Source of the DNA: CAYUHJ01 sp964444365
GTDB taxonomy: Bacteria; Planctomycetota; Planctomycetia; Gemmatales; Gemmataceae
NCBI GenBank assembly: GCA_964444365.1
Contig: CAYUHJ010000010.1
Span: 7,312-71,311 of the forward strand
Reading direction: 5' to 3'
Length of the DNA: 64,000 bases
Below are positions 8,971 through 17,393 of this stretch, in pieces; position 1 is the first letter of the stretch, and each line of letters starts with the position of its first letter. The notes beneath the pieces are model-generated. The model was not told where the DNA came from and did not search any database. It saw only the letters and a list, made by a program, of their open reading frames with translations. The translations under genes were made by a program, and so were the position numbers.

Positions 8971-10435
8971 AAATCAACTGCAACGGCGAGCGGTCGCGGG
9001 CGGCGAGGTGGCTGGCCTTGCCGGTCAGGAACTCGTCGATGTGCCGGGCGGCCTCGCGGCCCTCGGCGATGGCCCACACGACGATGGACTGTCCGCGGCG
9101 GCAGTCGCCCGCCGCGAAGACCCCGGGCTGCGAGGTCATGTACTTGCGGTCGGACTGGATCGCGCCGCCCTCGCTCAGCTTCACGCCGAAGGCGGCCGGC
9201 AGGCCGTTCTCCGGGCCGCTGAAGCCGATCGCGAGCAGCACGAGGTCGCACGGGAACGCGATGTCCGAGCCGTGCATTTCCTCGAACTGCCGGTCGCCGT
9301 TGTCGTCGAAGTACTGGTAGACGCGGACGCCGTGCAGCTCCTTCACCCGGCCGTGTTCGTCGCCGGCGAAGTGCTTGGTCTTGATCTGCCAGTCGCGCTT
9401 GCCCCCCTCCTCGTGGGCCGGGGAGATCCGGAGGATCTTGGGCCAGAGCGGCCAGGGCGTGTCCGGGTTGTAGTTGTCCGGCGGCCGGGGGTTGTAGTCG
9501 AGCTGCAGGACGGACTTGGCCCCCTGCCGGTGGCACGTCCCGAGGCAGTCCGCCGCCGTGTCGCCGCCGCCGATGATGATGACGTTCTTGCCGGTGGCCA
9601 GGATCGGCTCGCCCTGAATGTCGAGCCCGGCGACCCGGCGGTTCTGCTGCGTCAGGTACGGCATCGCCATCTCGATGCCCTTCAACTCCCGGCCGGGGAT
9701 GTTCAGGTCCCGCGGCTTCGTCGCCCCGACGCTAAGCAGCACCGCGTCGACCTTCGCCCGCAGTTCCGCCGCGTCGACGGTCCGGCCGACGTCCGCCCCG
9801 GTGACGAACTTGACGCCCTCGCCTTCCATCTGGGCGATGCGCTGGTCGACGTAGTGCTTCGCCATCTTGAAGTCGGGGATGCCGTACGTCATCAGCCCGC
9901 CGAGGCGGTCGTCGCGCTCGTAGACGGTGACGGCGTGCCCGGCCCGGCGGAGTTGCTGGGCGGCGGCGAGGCCCGCGGGGCCGCTGCCGACGACGGCGAC
10001 CTTCTTGCCGGTCTCCTTCGCCGGCGGCTGGGGCTTGATCCAGCCCATCTCCCAGCCGCGGTCGACGATCGCGCACTCGATGTTCTTGATCGTCACCGGC
10101 AGGCCGGGGATGGCGAGCACGCACGACGCCTCGCACGGGGCCGGGCAAGTTTTCCCCGTGAATTCCGGGAAGTTGTTCGTGTCGTGGAGGGCCTTCAGCG
10201 CCTCCTCCCACCGGTCGCGGTGGACGAGGTCGTTCCAGTCCGGGATGAGGTTCCCGAGCGGGCACCCGGTGTGGCAGAACGGGATGCCGCAGTCCATGCA
10301 CCGCGTCGCCTGCGCGCGGATGCCCTCGGCCGGCATCGGCTGGTAGAGCTCGCCGTAATCCTTGGTCCGCTTGTGGACTGGGCGGGGCATCAGCTTCTGG
10401 GGTTCGATGTTGAGGAACCCGCGGGGATCGGCCAT
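8969..10435 (-). CDS. gltD: Glutamate synthase small subunit (GltD)
   Basis: Electron-transfer subunit of glutamate synthase: takes electrons from NAD(P)H through FAD and passes them to GltB. The N-terminus has the cysteines for [4Fe-4S] clusters (CMDCGIPFCHTGC, then CPAPCEASC). The first dinucleotide fold (VVGSGPAGLAAAQ) and the second (IIIGGGDTAADC) follow. The ATG at 10435 gives the standard MADPRGF start; the longer frame upstream is read from non-coding tandem repeats. In most genomes gltB and gltD adjoin; here 660 bases with an unrelated gene intervene, so co-transcription would have to cross that insert. Confidence 0.95.
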   Translation of the reverse strand: MADPRGFLNIEPQKLMPRPVHKRTKDYGELYQPMPAEGIRAQATRCMDCGIPFCHTGCPLGNLIPDWNDLVHRDRWEEALKALHDTNNFPEFTGKTCPAPCEASCVLAIPGLPVTIKNIECAIVDRGWEMGWIKPQPPAKETGKKVAVVGSGPAGLAAAQQLRRAGHAVTVYERDDRLGGLMTYGIPDFKMAKHYVDQRIAQMEGEGVKFVTGADVGRTVDAAELRAKVDAVLLSVGATKPRDLNIPGRELKGIEMAMPYLTQQNRRVAGLDIQGEPILATGKNVIIIGGGDTAADCLGTCHRQGAKSVLQLDYNPRPPDNYNPDTPWPLWPKILRISPAHEEGGKRDWQIKTKHFAGDEHGRVKELHGVRVYQYFDDNGDRQFEEMHGSDIAFPCDLVLLAIGFSGPENGLPAAFGVKLSEGGAIQSDRKYMTSQPGVFAAGDCRRGQSIVVWAIAEGREAARHIDEFLTGKASHLAARDRSPLQLI

Positions 10436-10443
10436 CTTCTTAG

Positions 10444-10471
10444 CGGTCAGTGGTCGGTGGTCAGTGGTCAG
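10444..10471. repeat. Four tandem heptamers before gltD
   Basis: GGTCAGT, GGTCGGT, GGTCAGT and GGTCAGT follow one another without a gap just upstream of the gltD start, that is, within its probable leader. The repeats are AT-richer than the coding DNA around them. Confidence 0.8.
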
Positions 10472-10522
10472 TTCAGACCGCAGACCGGACCCGGACCCCT
10501 CCTTCCTCTGGTGAAATCTCTT

Positions 10523-10550
10523 GGCGAGCGTCACTCGTGAGAGTGACGAG
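10523..10550. repeat. 28-bp inverted repeat, gltD-side copy
   Basis: Runs from GGCGAGCGTCACTC to GAGAGTGACGAG and is internally palindromic (GTCACTC/GAGTGAC). It matches the reverse complement of 11066-11093 at 27 of 28 positions. The two copies bracket the MORN-like gene. Confidence 0.85.
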
Positions 10551-10576
10551 TCCCCGCCGGTGAAGTACAACTCCGC

Positions 10577-11044
10577 TCATCTGTTCGGCCCGATGTCAGG
10601 CGAATCGCATGATTCCGAGGGCTGAGGCCTTGGTGTGAACCACGGATATTGCCGGTATCGCTTCTGAACCTGATGGTAATCAGGGGTGCTGCGGTCGATC
10701 ACCCAATCCTCAAGCAGTTCCCCTTCCTCACCCCACCTTCGGCGAGCAGTGCAGATACCTGCCTCCCACCATTCGTCCGCAGCTGGTCTCCCCGACGGGT
10801 ACCACTCCCGCGACCGTCCGTGCAAAACGCCCCCTTCTAGCTCTGAGTCCAACGCTAATATCCCGTTCGGGTGCCAGCGACGTACCCTCCCCCATGCTTC
10901 ACCGTCTCGCATCTCACTTTCGCTGGCCAATGTCCCATCGCGATGGCGCGTGAAACAGACTCCTGTGAACGGCTCGCCGTCGTAGTAGCACGGGCCATTA
11001 CCTTCCGGGTACTCCAATGACCCCCATTCGACGCGCTTCGTCAC
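10577..11044 (-). CDS. MORN/YwqK-type repeat protein between gltB and gltD
   Basis: Small soluble protein of 155 residues built from MORN-variant units: FTRHRDGTLASE, RRWHPNGILALDSEL and REWYPSGRPAADE at roughly 22-residue spacing, each with the aromatic-x-x-G-x-L/x pattern seen in YwqK-type antitoxin-like proteins. The C-terminal third lacks repeats and is Pro/Ser-rich at the end. Base composition is visibly lower in G+C than gltB and gltD, and inverted 28-bp repeats flank the gene. No toxin partner is visible, so an antitoxin role is not supported here; function unknown. Lateral arrival is inferred. Confidence 0.7.
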   Translation of the reverse strand: MTKRVEWGSLEYPEGNGPCYYDGEPFTGVCFTRHRDGTLASESEMRDGEAWGRVRRWHPNGILALDSELEGGVLHGRSREWYPSGRPAADEWWEAGICTARRRWGEEGELLEDWVIDRSTPDYHQVQKRYRQYPWFTPRPQPSESCDSPDIGPNR

Positions 11045-11065
11045 ACGCCCACCCCCGCGAACAAT

Positions 11066-11093
11066 CTCGTCACTCTGACGAGTGACGCTCGCC
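11066..11093. repeat. 28-bp inverted repeat, gltB-side copy
   Basis: Reverse complement of the copy at 10523-10550 with one mismatch in the central turn. It ends three bases before the gltB stop codon. Confidence 0.85.
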
Positions 11094-11095
11094 CG

Positions 11096-14000
11096 TTACC
11101 CGTTGACCAGCTCCCACTGTCGTTGCACGACCTTGCTCTGCTCCAGCACCCGGCGGTAGTCGCGGGGGTAGACCTTCACGAACTTGCCGAGTTCCTCGTC
11201 GAAGTCGTTGACGATCCCGTTCGCGAGTTCGGAGCCGGTGTACAGGACGTGCCGGTTCAGCAGGTTGCTGAGCGTGCCGATGTCCTTGTACTCCGTGACC
11301 GGGACGAGGTCGACCATTTCGAGGTTGCACTGCTCGCGGAAGGTGCCGTTGGGGTCGTAGATGAACGCGAACCCGCCGCTCATGCCGGCGGCGAAGTTTC
11401 GACCCGTCGGGCCGAGGACGACGATGACGCCGCCGGTCATGTACTCGCAGCCGTGGTCGCCGACGCCCTCGACGACGGCTTTTGCCCCGGAGTTTCGCAC
11501 GGCGAACCGCTCGCCGGCGAGGCCGCGGAAGTAGGCCTCGCCGCCGGTCGCGCCGTAGAGGGCGACGTTCCCGACGACGACGTTCGCCTCCGGCTTGTAG
11601 CCGGCATCAACAGGCGGGGTGACGACGAGCTTGCCGCCGGACAGCCCCTTCCCGACGTAGTCGTTGGCGAGGCCGCGGAGCCGGAGCGTGATGCCGCGGG
11701 TGACGAACGCCCCGAAGCTCTGGCCGGCCATGCCGGTGAACTGGACGTCGATGGTGTCCTCGCGGAGGCCGCATTCGCCGTGCTTCGCGGTGACGAAGTA
11801 GCTCAGCAGCGTGCCGACCGTCCGGTTCCGGCTCGTGACCGGGGACGCGATCTGCACGTGCTTTTGCGTCTCGATCGCGTCCTTGCACGCCTTGATGAGG
11901 TCCCAGTCGAGTTGCTCCGCGAGCACGTCCGGCTGGCGCTCGACGCACCGCGGCGGGCTGCCTTGCGGCACGGACGGCCGTTCCAGCAGCGCGTTGAGGT
12001 TGACGTGCTTCGCCTTCCAGTGCCAGGAGATGTCCTTCGGCGCGAGCAGGTCCGTCCGCCCGACGATCTCGTCCAGGGTGCGGAAGCCCATCTCGCTGAG
12101 CAGCTCGCGGACCTCCTCGGCGACGTAGAAGAGGTAGTTGACCACCTGTTCCGGCGTCCCCTGGAATTGCGCCCGCAACACGGGGTCTTGTGTCGCGATG
12201 CCGACCGGGCAGGTGTTCAGGTGGCACTTCCGCATCATGATGCAGCCCATCGCAATGAGCGGGGCCGTCGCGAAGCCGTACTCTTCCGCCCCGAGGCACG
12301 CGGCGATGATCACGTCCCGGCCGGTCTTCATCTGGCCGTCGGTCTGGACCCGGACCCGACCGCGGAGGCCGTTGCGAACGAGGACCTGCTGGGCTTCCGC
12401 GAGGCCGAGTTCCCAGGGAATCCCGGCGTGGCGGATGCTGGACAGCGGCGACGCCCCGGTGCCGCCCGAGTCGCCGGAGATCAGGATGCGGTCGGCGTAC
12501 CCCTTCGCCACGCCGGCCGCGATGGTGCCGACCCCGGACGCGGCGACGAGCTTGACCGAGATTTCCGCGTGCGGGTTGGAGTTCTTCAGGTCGAAGATCA
12601 GTTGCGCGAGGTCTTCGATCGAGTAGATGTCGTGGTGCGGCGGCGGGGAGATCAGGCCCACGCCGGGGGTGCTGTACCGGGTCTTGGCGATGGCGCTGTC
12701 GACCTTGTGGCCGGGCAGCTGGCCCCCCTCGCCGGGCTTCGCGCCCTGGGCCATCTTGATCTGAATCTCGATGGCGTTGGCGAGGTAGTTCGCGGTCACG
12801 CCGAACCGGCCGCTCGCGACCTGCTTGATCGCGCTGCCGCGGAGGTCGCCGTTCGACTCGCGCTTGAACCGGATCGGGTCTTCGCCCCCCTCGCCGGTGT
12901 TGCTGCGGCCGCCGACGCGGTTGAGGGCGATGGCGAGGGTTTCGTGGGCCTCCTTGCTAATGCTGCCGAAGCTCATCGCCCCGGTGAAGAACCGCTTGAC
13001 GATCTCCTTCGCCGGCTCGATGAGGTGCAGCGGGATGGACTTGCGGGCCTTCTTCACGCCGAGGATGCCGCGGAGCGTGCAGAGGACTTCGCTCTCGTCG
13101 TTGGCGGCGGCGGTGAACTCCTTGTAGCTGTCGTAGCTCTCCTTCTTGACGGCGTGCTGCAGCTTCTGGATGGTCTCCGGGTTCCACATGTGGTGCTCGC
13201 CGCGGCGACGCCACATGATCTCCCCGCCGCCGTCGAGTTCGGTCGTCGCGTCGAGCGGGTTGGCGGGGTAGCCGAACTCGTGGCGGGCGAGGGCTTCGCG
13301 GGCGATTTCCGTGAGGCCGATGCCGTCGATCCGGCTCGGGGTGCCGGTGAAGTACCGGTCGACGACCGCCTTGCCGAGCCCGATCGCCTCGAAGATCTGC
13401 GAGCCGCGGTAGCTCATCAGCGTGCTGATGCCCATCTTGCTGAACACCTTCAGCAACCCGGAGTCGACGGCCTTCTTGTAGTTCTTGACGGCCTTGTCCA
13501 GTTCCATCGGGTTGCCGTGGGCGTCGATCAGGAGCTTTTCCTGGGCCAGCCCGCGGTACGTCTCGAACACGAGGTACGGGTTGACGGCGGCGGCCCCGTA
13601 CCCGACCAGGAGCGCGACGTGGTGGACCTCCCGGGCCTCGCCGGTCTCGACGACGAGGCCGCACTTCGTCCGCAGCCCGGCGCGGATGAGGTGGTGGTGA
13701 ACCCCCGCGGAGGCGAGCAGCGGGGGCACCGGGACGCGGGTCGCGTTCGTGGCACGGTCCGAGAGGATCAGGATCGTCGCGCCGCCGGCGACCGCGCGGG
13801 TGGACTCGCCGAGGATCCGGTCCATCGCCGCGGCGAGGCCGTTCTCGCCCGCCTCCCGCGGGAAGGTCGTGTCGATCGTCTGGACCTTGAGCCCCGGCCG
13901 GTCCGCGATGCCGCGGATCTTCGCGAGTTCCTCGTCCGACAGGGTCGGCGACTTCAGCCGCAGCAGCCGGGCGTGCTCGGGGGTTTCGTCCAGCAGGTTC

Positions 14001-15673
14001 ACTTCGGAGCCGAGCAGGGACTCCGTGTTCATGACGATCTTCTCGCGGATCGGGTCGATCGGCGGGTTCGTCACCTGGGCGAAGAGTTGCTTGAAGTAGC
14101 TGAACAGCAGTTGGGCGCGGTCGCTGAGCACCGCGAGCGGCACGTCGGTGCCCATGCTCGAAATCGGCTCCTGGCCGTCCTGCGCGGTCGGCAGCAGGAC
14201 GCGGACCACGTCCTCGGCGGTGTACCCGAACGCCTGCTGGCGGGGCCGCAGCGTGGCGAGGTCGACGTCCGGCGGCGGGACGGCGGGCAGGTCGTCGAGC
14301 GTGATTTGGTTCGCCTTCACCCACTCGCCGTAAGGCTGCTTCGACGCGACTTCCTTCTTGATCTCGACGTCATGCAGCAGCCTGCCGCGGGCCGTGTCGA
14401 CGAGGAACATCTTCCCCGGTTGCAGCCGACCGGTCTCGCGGATCTGGTCCGGCGTGTTCGGCAGCACCCCGACTTCGCTGGCGAGGATGACGCGGTCGTC
14501 GTGGGTGACGAGGTAGCGGCCGGGGCGCAGCCCGTTGCGGTCGAGCATCGCCCCGATGAGGGTGCCGTCCGTGAAGCAGAGGTTCGCGGGGCCGTCCCAC
14601 GGCTCCGTCAGGTTGCGGTGGTACTCGAAGAACCCGCGGACGGCGGGGTCGAGCTCCTTCTGCCCTTCAAACGCTTCCGGCACGAGCATCATCATCGCGT
14701 GCGGCAGGGATCGGCCGCTCTGGACCAGAAGTTCCAGCGCGAGGTCCAACACCGCGGAGTCGCTCAGCCCGGTGAAGTCGAGCGGCAGGGTCTTCGCGAG
14801 GACGTTCCCGAGGCCGGGGCTCCGCATCTGCGGCTGCCGGGCCCCGAGCCACGTCATGTTGCCTTGCAGCGTGTTGATCTCGCCGTTGTGGGCGAGCATG
14901 TGGAACGGTTGCGCGAGTCCCCAGTTGGGGAACGTGTTCGTGCTGTACCGGCTGTGGACGAGGGCCAGGGCCGATTCCATCGCGGGGTCGGCCAGGTCGG
15001 GGAAGTACGCCCCGAGCTGGTCGGCCTTCAGCATCCCCTTGTAGACGACGGTCTTCGCGGAGGAACTGGGGATGTAGAAGGCGGCCGCCGTGCTCGCGGG
15101 CTGGCCGGCGTCCGACCAGCGTTCCGCCCGGCAGCGGATGACGTAGAGGGCGCGTTCAAACGAAGCGTCGTCGACCACCGACGGCCCGCGGCCGATGAGC
15201 AGTTGCTCCATCGCCGGTTCCTGCGACCGGGCCAGCCAGCCGATCGCGGACGAGACGACCGGCACCGGCCGCCACCCGAGGACGGTCTGCCCTTCCTCGA
15301 CGACGATCGCCTCGACCGCCTTCTTGCAGGCGGCCTTCGCGGAGTGGTTCGTCGGTAGGAACGTCACCGTGACGCCGTACATCCCCGGCGCGGGCAGGGT
15401 AATGCCGTACTCCTTCGCCTGTTCGCGGAAGAACTTGTCCGGCATCTGGATGAGGATGCCCGCCCCGTCGCCGGTGTCCTGGTCGCAGCCGCACGCGCCG
15501 CGGTGCTGCAGGTTGCGGAGAAGTTCGACGGCGTCTTTGACCGTGGCGTGCGATTTCCGGCCCTTCAGGTCGGCGATGAAGCCGACGCCGCAGGCGTCGC
15601 GCTCGAAGCGGGGGTCGTACAACCCGGACGCGACCGGCGGCAGGGGCATGAAGTGAGACGAGTCGGCAGGCAT
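11096..15673 (-). CDS. gltB: Glutamate synthase large subunit (GltB)
   Basis: Converts glutamine and 2-oxoglutarate to two glutamates. At 1525 residues it has the full domain order: class II amidotransferase starting at the nucleophile C28 (RDACGVGF, with a 27-residue propeptide to be removed), central domain, FMN-binding synthase domain with the [3Fe-4S] cysteines in CHLNTCPVGIATQ, and a C-terminal GXGXG beta-helix (GATGGEAYFRG region). With GltD it forms NADPH- or NADH-dependent GOGAT. The ATG at 15673 gives the shortest plausible propeptide. A 35-bp-arm palindrome lies upstream. Confidence 0.97.
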   Translation of the reverse strand: MPADSSHFMPLPPVASGLYDPRFERDACGVGFIADLKGRKSHATVKDAVELLRNLQHRGACGCDQDTGDGAGILIQMPDKFFREQAKEYGITLPAPGMYGVTVTFLPTNHSAKAACKKAVEAIVVEEGQTVLGWRPVPVVSSAIGWLARSQEPAMEQLLIGRGPSVVDDASFERALYVIRCRAERWSDAGQPASTAAAFYIPSSSAKTVVYKGMLKADQLGAYFPDLADPAMESALALVHSRYSTNTFPNWGLAQPFHMLAHNGEINTLQGNMTWLGARQPQMRSPGLGNVLAKTLPLDFTGLSDSAVLDLALELLVQSGRSLPHAMMMLVPEAFEGQKELDPAVRGFFEYHRNLTEPWDGPANLCFTDGTLIGAMLDRNGLRPGRYLVTHDDRVILASEVGVLPNTPDQIRETGRLQPGKMFLVDTARGRLLHDVEIKKEVASKQPYGEWVKANQITLDDLPAVPPPDVDLATLRPRQQAFGYTAEDVVRVLLPTAQDGQEPISSMGTDVPLAVLSDRAQLLFSYFKQLFAQVTNPPIDPIREKIVMNTESLLGSEVNLLDETPEHARLLRLKSPTLSDEELAKIRGIADRPGLKVQTIDTTFPREAGENGLAAAMDRILGESTRAVAGGATILILSDRATNATRVPVPPLLASAGVHHHLIRAGLRTKCGLVVETGEAREVHHVALLVGYGAAAVNPYLVFETYRGLAQEKLLIDAHGNPMELDKAVKNYKKAVDSGLLKVFSKMGISTLMSYRGSQIFEAIGLGKAVVDRYFTGTPSRIDGIGLTEIAREALARHEFGYPANPLDATTELDGGGEIMWRRRGEHHMWNPETIQKLQHAVKKESYDSYKEFTAAANDESEVLCTLRGILGVKKARKSIPLHLIEPAKEIVKRFFTGAMSFGSISKEAHETLAIALNRVGGRSNTGEGGEDPIRFKRESNGDLRGSAIKQVASGRFGVTANYLANAIEIQIKMAQGAKPGEGGQLPGHKVDSAIAKTRYSTPGVGLISPPPHHDIYSIEDLAQLIFDLKNSNPHAEISVKLVAASGVGTIAAGVAKGYADRILISGDSGGTGASPLSSIRHAGIPWELGLAEAQQVLVRNGLRGRVRVQTDGQMKTGRDVIIAACLGAEEYGFATAPLIAMGCIMMRKCHLNTCPVGIATQDPVLRAQFQGTPEQVVNYLFYVAEEVRELLSEMGFRTLDEIVGRTDLLAPKDISWHWKAKHVNLNALLERPSVPQGSPPRCVERQPDVLAEQLDWDLIKACKDAIETQKHVQIASPVTSRNRTVGTLLSYFVTAKHGECGLREDTIDVQFTGMAGQSFGAFVTRGITLRLRGLANDYVGKGLSGGKLVVTPPVDAGYKPEANVVVGNVALYGATGGEAYFRGLAGERFAVRNSGAKAVVEGVGDHGCEYMTGGVIVVLGPTGRNFAAGMSGGFAFIYDPNGTFREQCNLEMVDLVPVTEYKDIGTLSNLLNRHVLYTGSELANGIVNDFDEELGKFVKVYPRDYRRVLEQSKVVQRQWELVNG

Positions 15674-15720
15674 GTCGGGGTCCTAATTTTTCAATGCAAC
15701 GCAAGTCGTCGAATCATCAT

Positions 15721-15802
15721 GTTTTGTAGGTCGGGCCGAGTCTTCGAGGCCCGACGTGAGCCGCAATGTCGGGCCTCGAAGAGTCGGCCCGACCTACAAA
15801 AC
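15721..15802. repeat. Palindromic repeat, GTAGGTCGGGCC family, copy 1
   Basis: Arms of 35 bases (15721-15755 and 15768-15802) are complementary with a single mismatch around a 12-base loop. The arms begin GTTTTGTAGGTCGGGCC. A close relative with near-identical arm sequence is at 47003-47119. It lies between the pfk end and the gltB start, both minus strand, so it would form a hairpin in the pfk-to-gltB direction only if gltB were read from upstream. Confidence 0.9.
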
Positions 15803-15807
15803 CTTCC

Positions 15808-17217
15808 TCACCGGAACGTCGGCTGGCCGGTCGATTCCAGCACGGACAGCCACAGGTCGCCGTTCGGGTCCACGCAGTGCCGGTCGCGGACGGCGAGCGG
15901 GATCGGCACCAGAACAAACCGCCCGTGCCAGCGGCTGACAACCACGTCGGTCTTGCCGGCCATCGCCGCGTGGACGGCGTTGTGTGCTAACCGCAGACAG
16001 TACACGCTGTCGAACGGGTTCGCGCGGACGCTGCGGATCGAGTAACTCGGGTCGAAGTACTTCAGGTTCAGCTCCAGCCCGTCCGCCGCGAACGACTCGG
16101 CGATCTTCTCCTTGAGGAAGACGCCGATGTCGCCGAACCGCACGTTCCCGGAGGCGTCCGTCCGGTTCGTCGCGGCCATCAGGTCCTGCCCCGCCCCTTC
16201 CGCGACCACGATCACCGCATGGCCGGACTGCTCGATCCGCTTCTTCAGCACCGCCAGGAACCCCTTCGGGCCGTCGAGGGCGAACGGCACCTCCGGGATG
16301 AGCACGAAGTTCGCGTCGTTGTGCGCCAGCGAGGCGTAGCACGCGATGAACCCCGAGTGCCGGCCCATGAGTTTTACCAACCCGATGCCGTTCGGGGCAG
16401 CCTTCGCCTCGACGTGGGCGGCCCGAATCACGGGTCCGGCTTCCGAAAATGCCGTCTGGAAGCCGAAACTCTGGTCGATGAAGCTGATGTCGTTGTCGAT
16501 CGTCTTCGGGATCCCCACGACGGAGATCTTGACCCCCCGGTTCGCCACCTCCGCCGCGATCGCGTGGGCCCCCCGGAGGGTGCCGTCGCCGCCGATCACG
16601 AACAGGATGTTGATGCCGAGCCGCTCCAGGCAGTCGACGATCTCTTCCGGGTCCTGCTTCCCCCGCGACGACCCGAGGATCGTGCCGCCCTGTTCGTGAA
16701 TGCTCGTGACGAACTGGGGCGTCAGGTCCAGCACCGGCCGCTGGTACTTCGCGACGAACCCCTGGTAGCCGTTGCAGAACCCATAGATCTTCCGCACCCC
16801 GTACAGGAAGTGCAGTTCCATCACGATCCCGCGGATCACGTCGTTGAAGCCGGGGCACAGCCCGCCGCAGGTGACGATCCCCGCCCGCGTCTTCGACGGA
16901 TCGAAGAAGATCTTCCGCCGCGGGCCGCCGGGCTCGAACCCGGGCAACTTCTCCAGCGACCCGCGGGCCGCCACCGCGGAGGCGGTGTCGTCGAACAGCA
17001 CCCGATCTTCTTCGTCTACATTGTAATAGGACCGCTCCCGCGGCGCGAGAAGGTGCGACAGCGGCGAATCGATCCGGCAGGTGCCGAGGGTTTTGACGAC
17101 GAGTTCTTCGGGACTGACCACAGGGCGGAGTTCCGGTTGAGATCGCGGCCGGTTCCGTCCCCGGCCCGGATCAGTCCGGGTCGGGGTGGTGACCAGTTTC
17201 GCGGCAGCAGGGCGCAA
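15808..17217 (-). CDS. pfkA: ATP-dependent 6-phosphofructokinase (plant-like group)
   Basis: Phosphorylates fructose-6-phosphate in glycolysis. The substrate motifs GGLCPGFND, GGDGT, PKTIDND and MGRHSGF are intact. GGDGT (Gly rather than the Asp of pyrophosphate enzymes) argues for ATP as donor even though PKTIDND carries the Lys usual in pyrophosphate forms; this Gly/Lys combination is the one seen in plant-type ATP-PFKs. The 469-residue length includes an N-terminal extension of about 100 residues before the Rossmann core. The only upstream start is a TTG at 17217, so the true N-terminus may be shorter. Confidence 0.85.
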   Translation of the reverse strand: MRPAAAKLVTTPTRTDPGRGRNRPRSQPELRPVVSPEELVVKTLGTCRIDSPLSHLLAPRERSYYNVDEEDRVLFDDTASAVAARGSLEKLPGFEPGGPRRKIFFDPSKTRAGIVTCGGLCPGFNDVIRGIVMELHFLYGVRKIYGFCNGYQGFVAKYQRPVLDLTPQFVTSIHEQGGTILGSSRGKQDPEEIVDCLERLGINILFVIGGDGTLRGAHAIAAEVANRGVKISVVGIPKTIDNDISFIDQSFGFQTAFSEAGPVIRAAHVEAKAAPNGIGLVKLMGRHSGFIACYASLAHNDANFVLIPEVPFALDGPKGFLAVLKKRIEQSGHAVIVVAEGAGQDLMAATNRTDASGNVRFGDIGVFLKEKIAESFAADGLELNLKYFDPSYSIRSVRANPFDSVYCLRLAHNAVHAAMAGKTDVVVSRWHGRFVLVPIPLAVRDRHCVDPNGDLWLSVLESTGQPTFR

Positions 17218-17393
17218 CCAGAAACCGGTGCAATTCTCACGCCGATCACAGCCGGGGAAATGGAGGGGTCAGGCCAAGGGAAATGCCGCGCAACTGGTCA
17301 GAAGATGCGCGGACATTCGGCGGCTGTGAGAAGCGGCACGGGCAAAGCGACTCGGCCCCACCCGCTCGGACACGTGGGTAATGCGTTCGCTCG

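Noticed and set aside
10577..11044. Antitoxin of a toxin-antitoxin pair
   Set aside because: The MORN/YwqK pattern is present but no toxin-like gene lies on either side, which are gltB and gltD.
11123..15358. 1411-residue plus-strand frame opposite gltB
   Set aside because: Exact antisense of a complete GltB; the translation has no recognisable domain.
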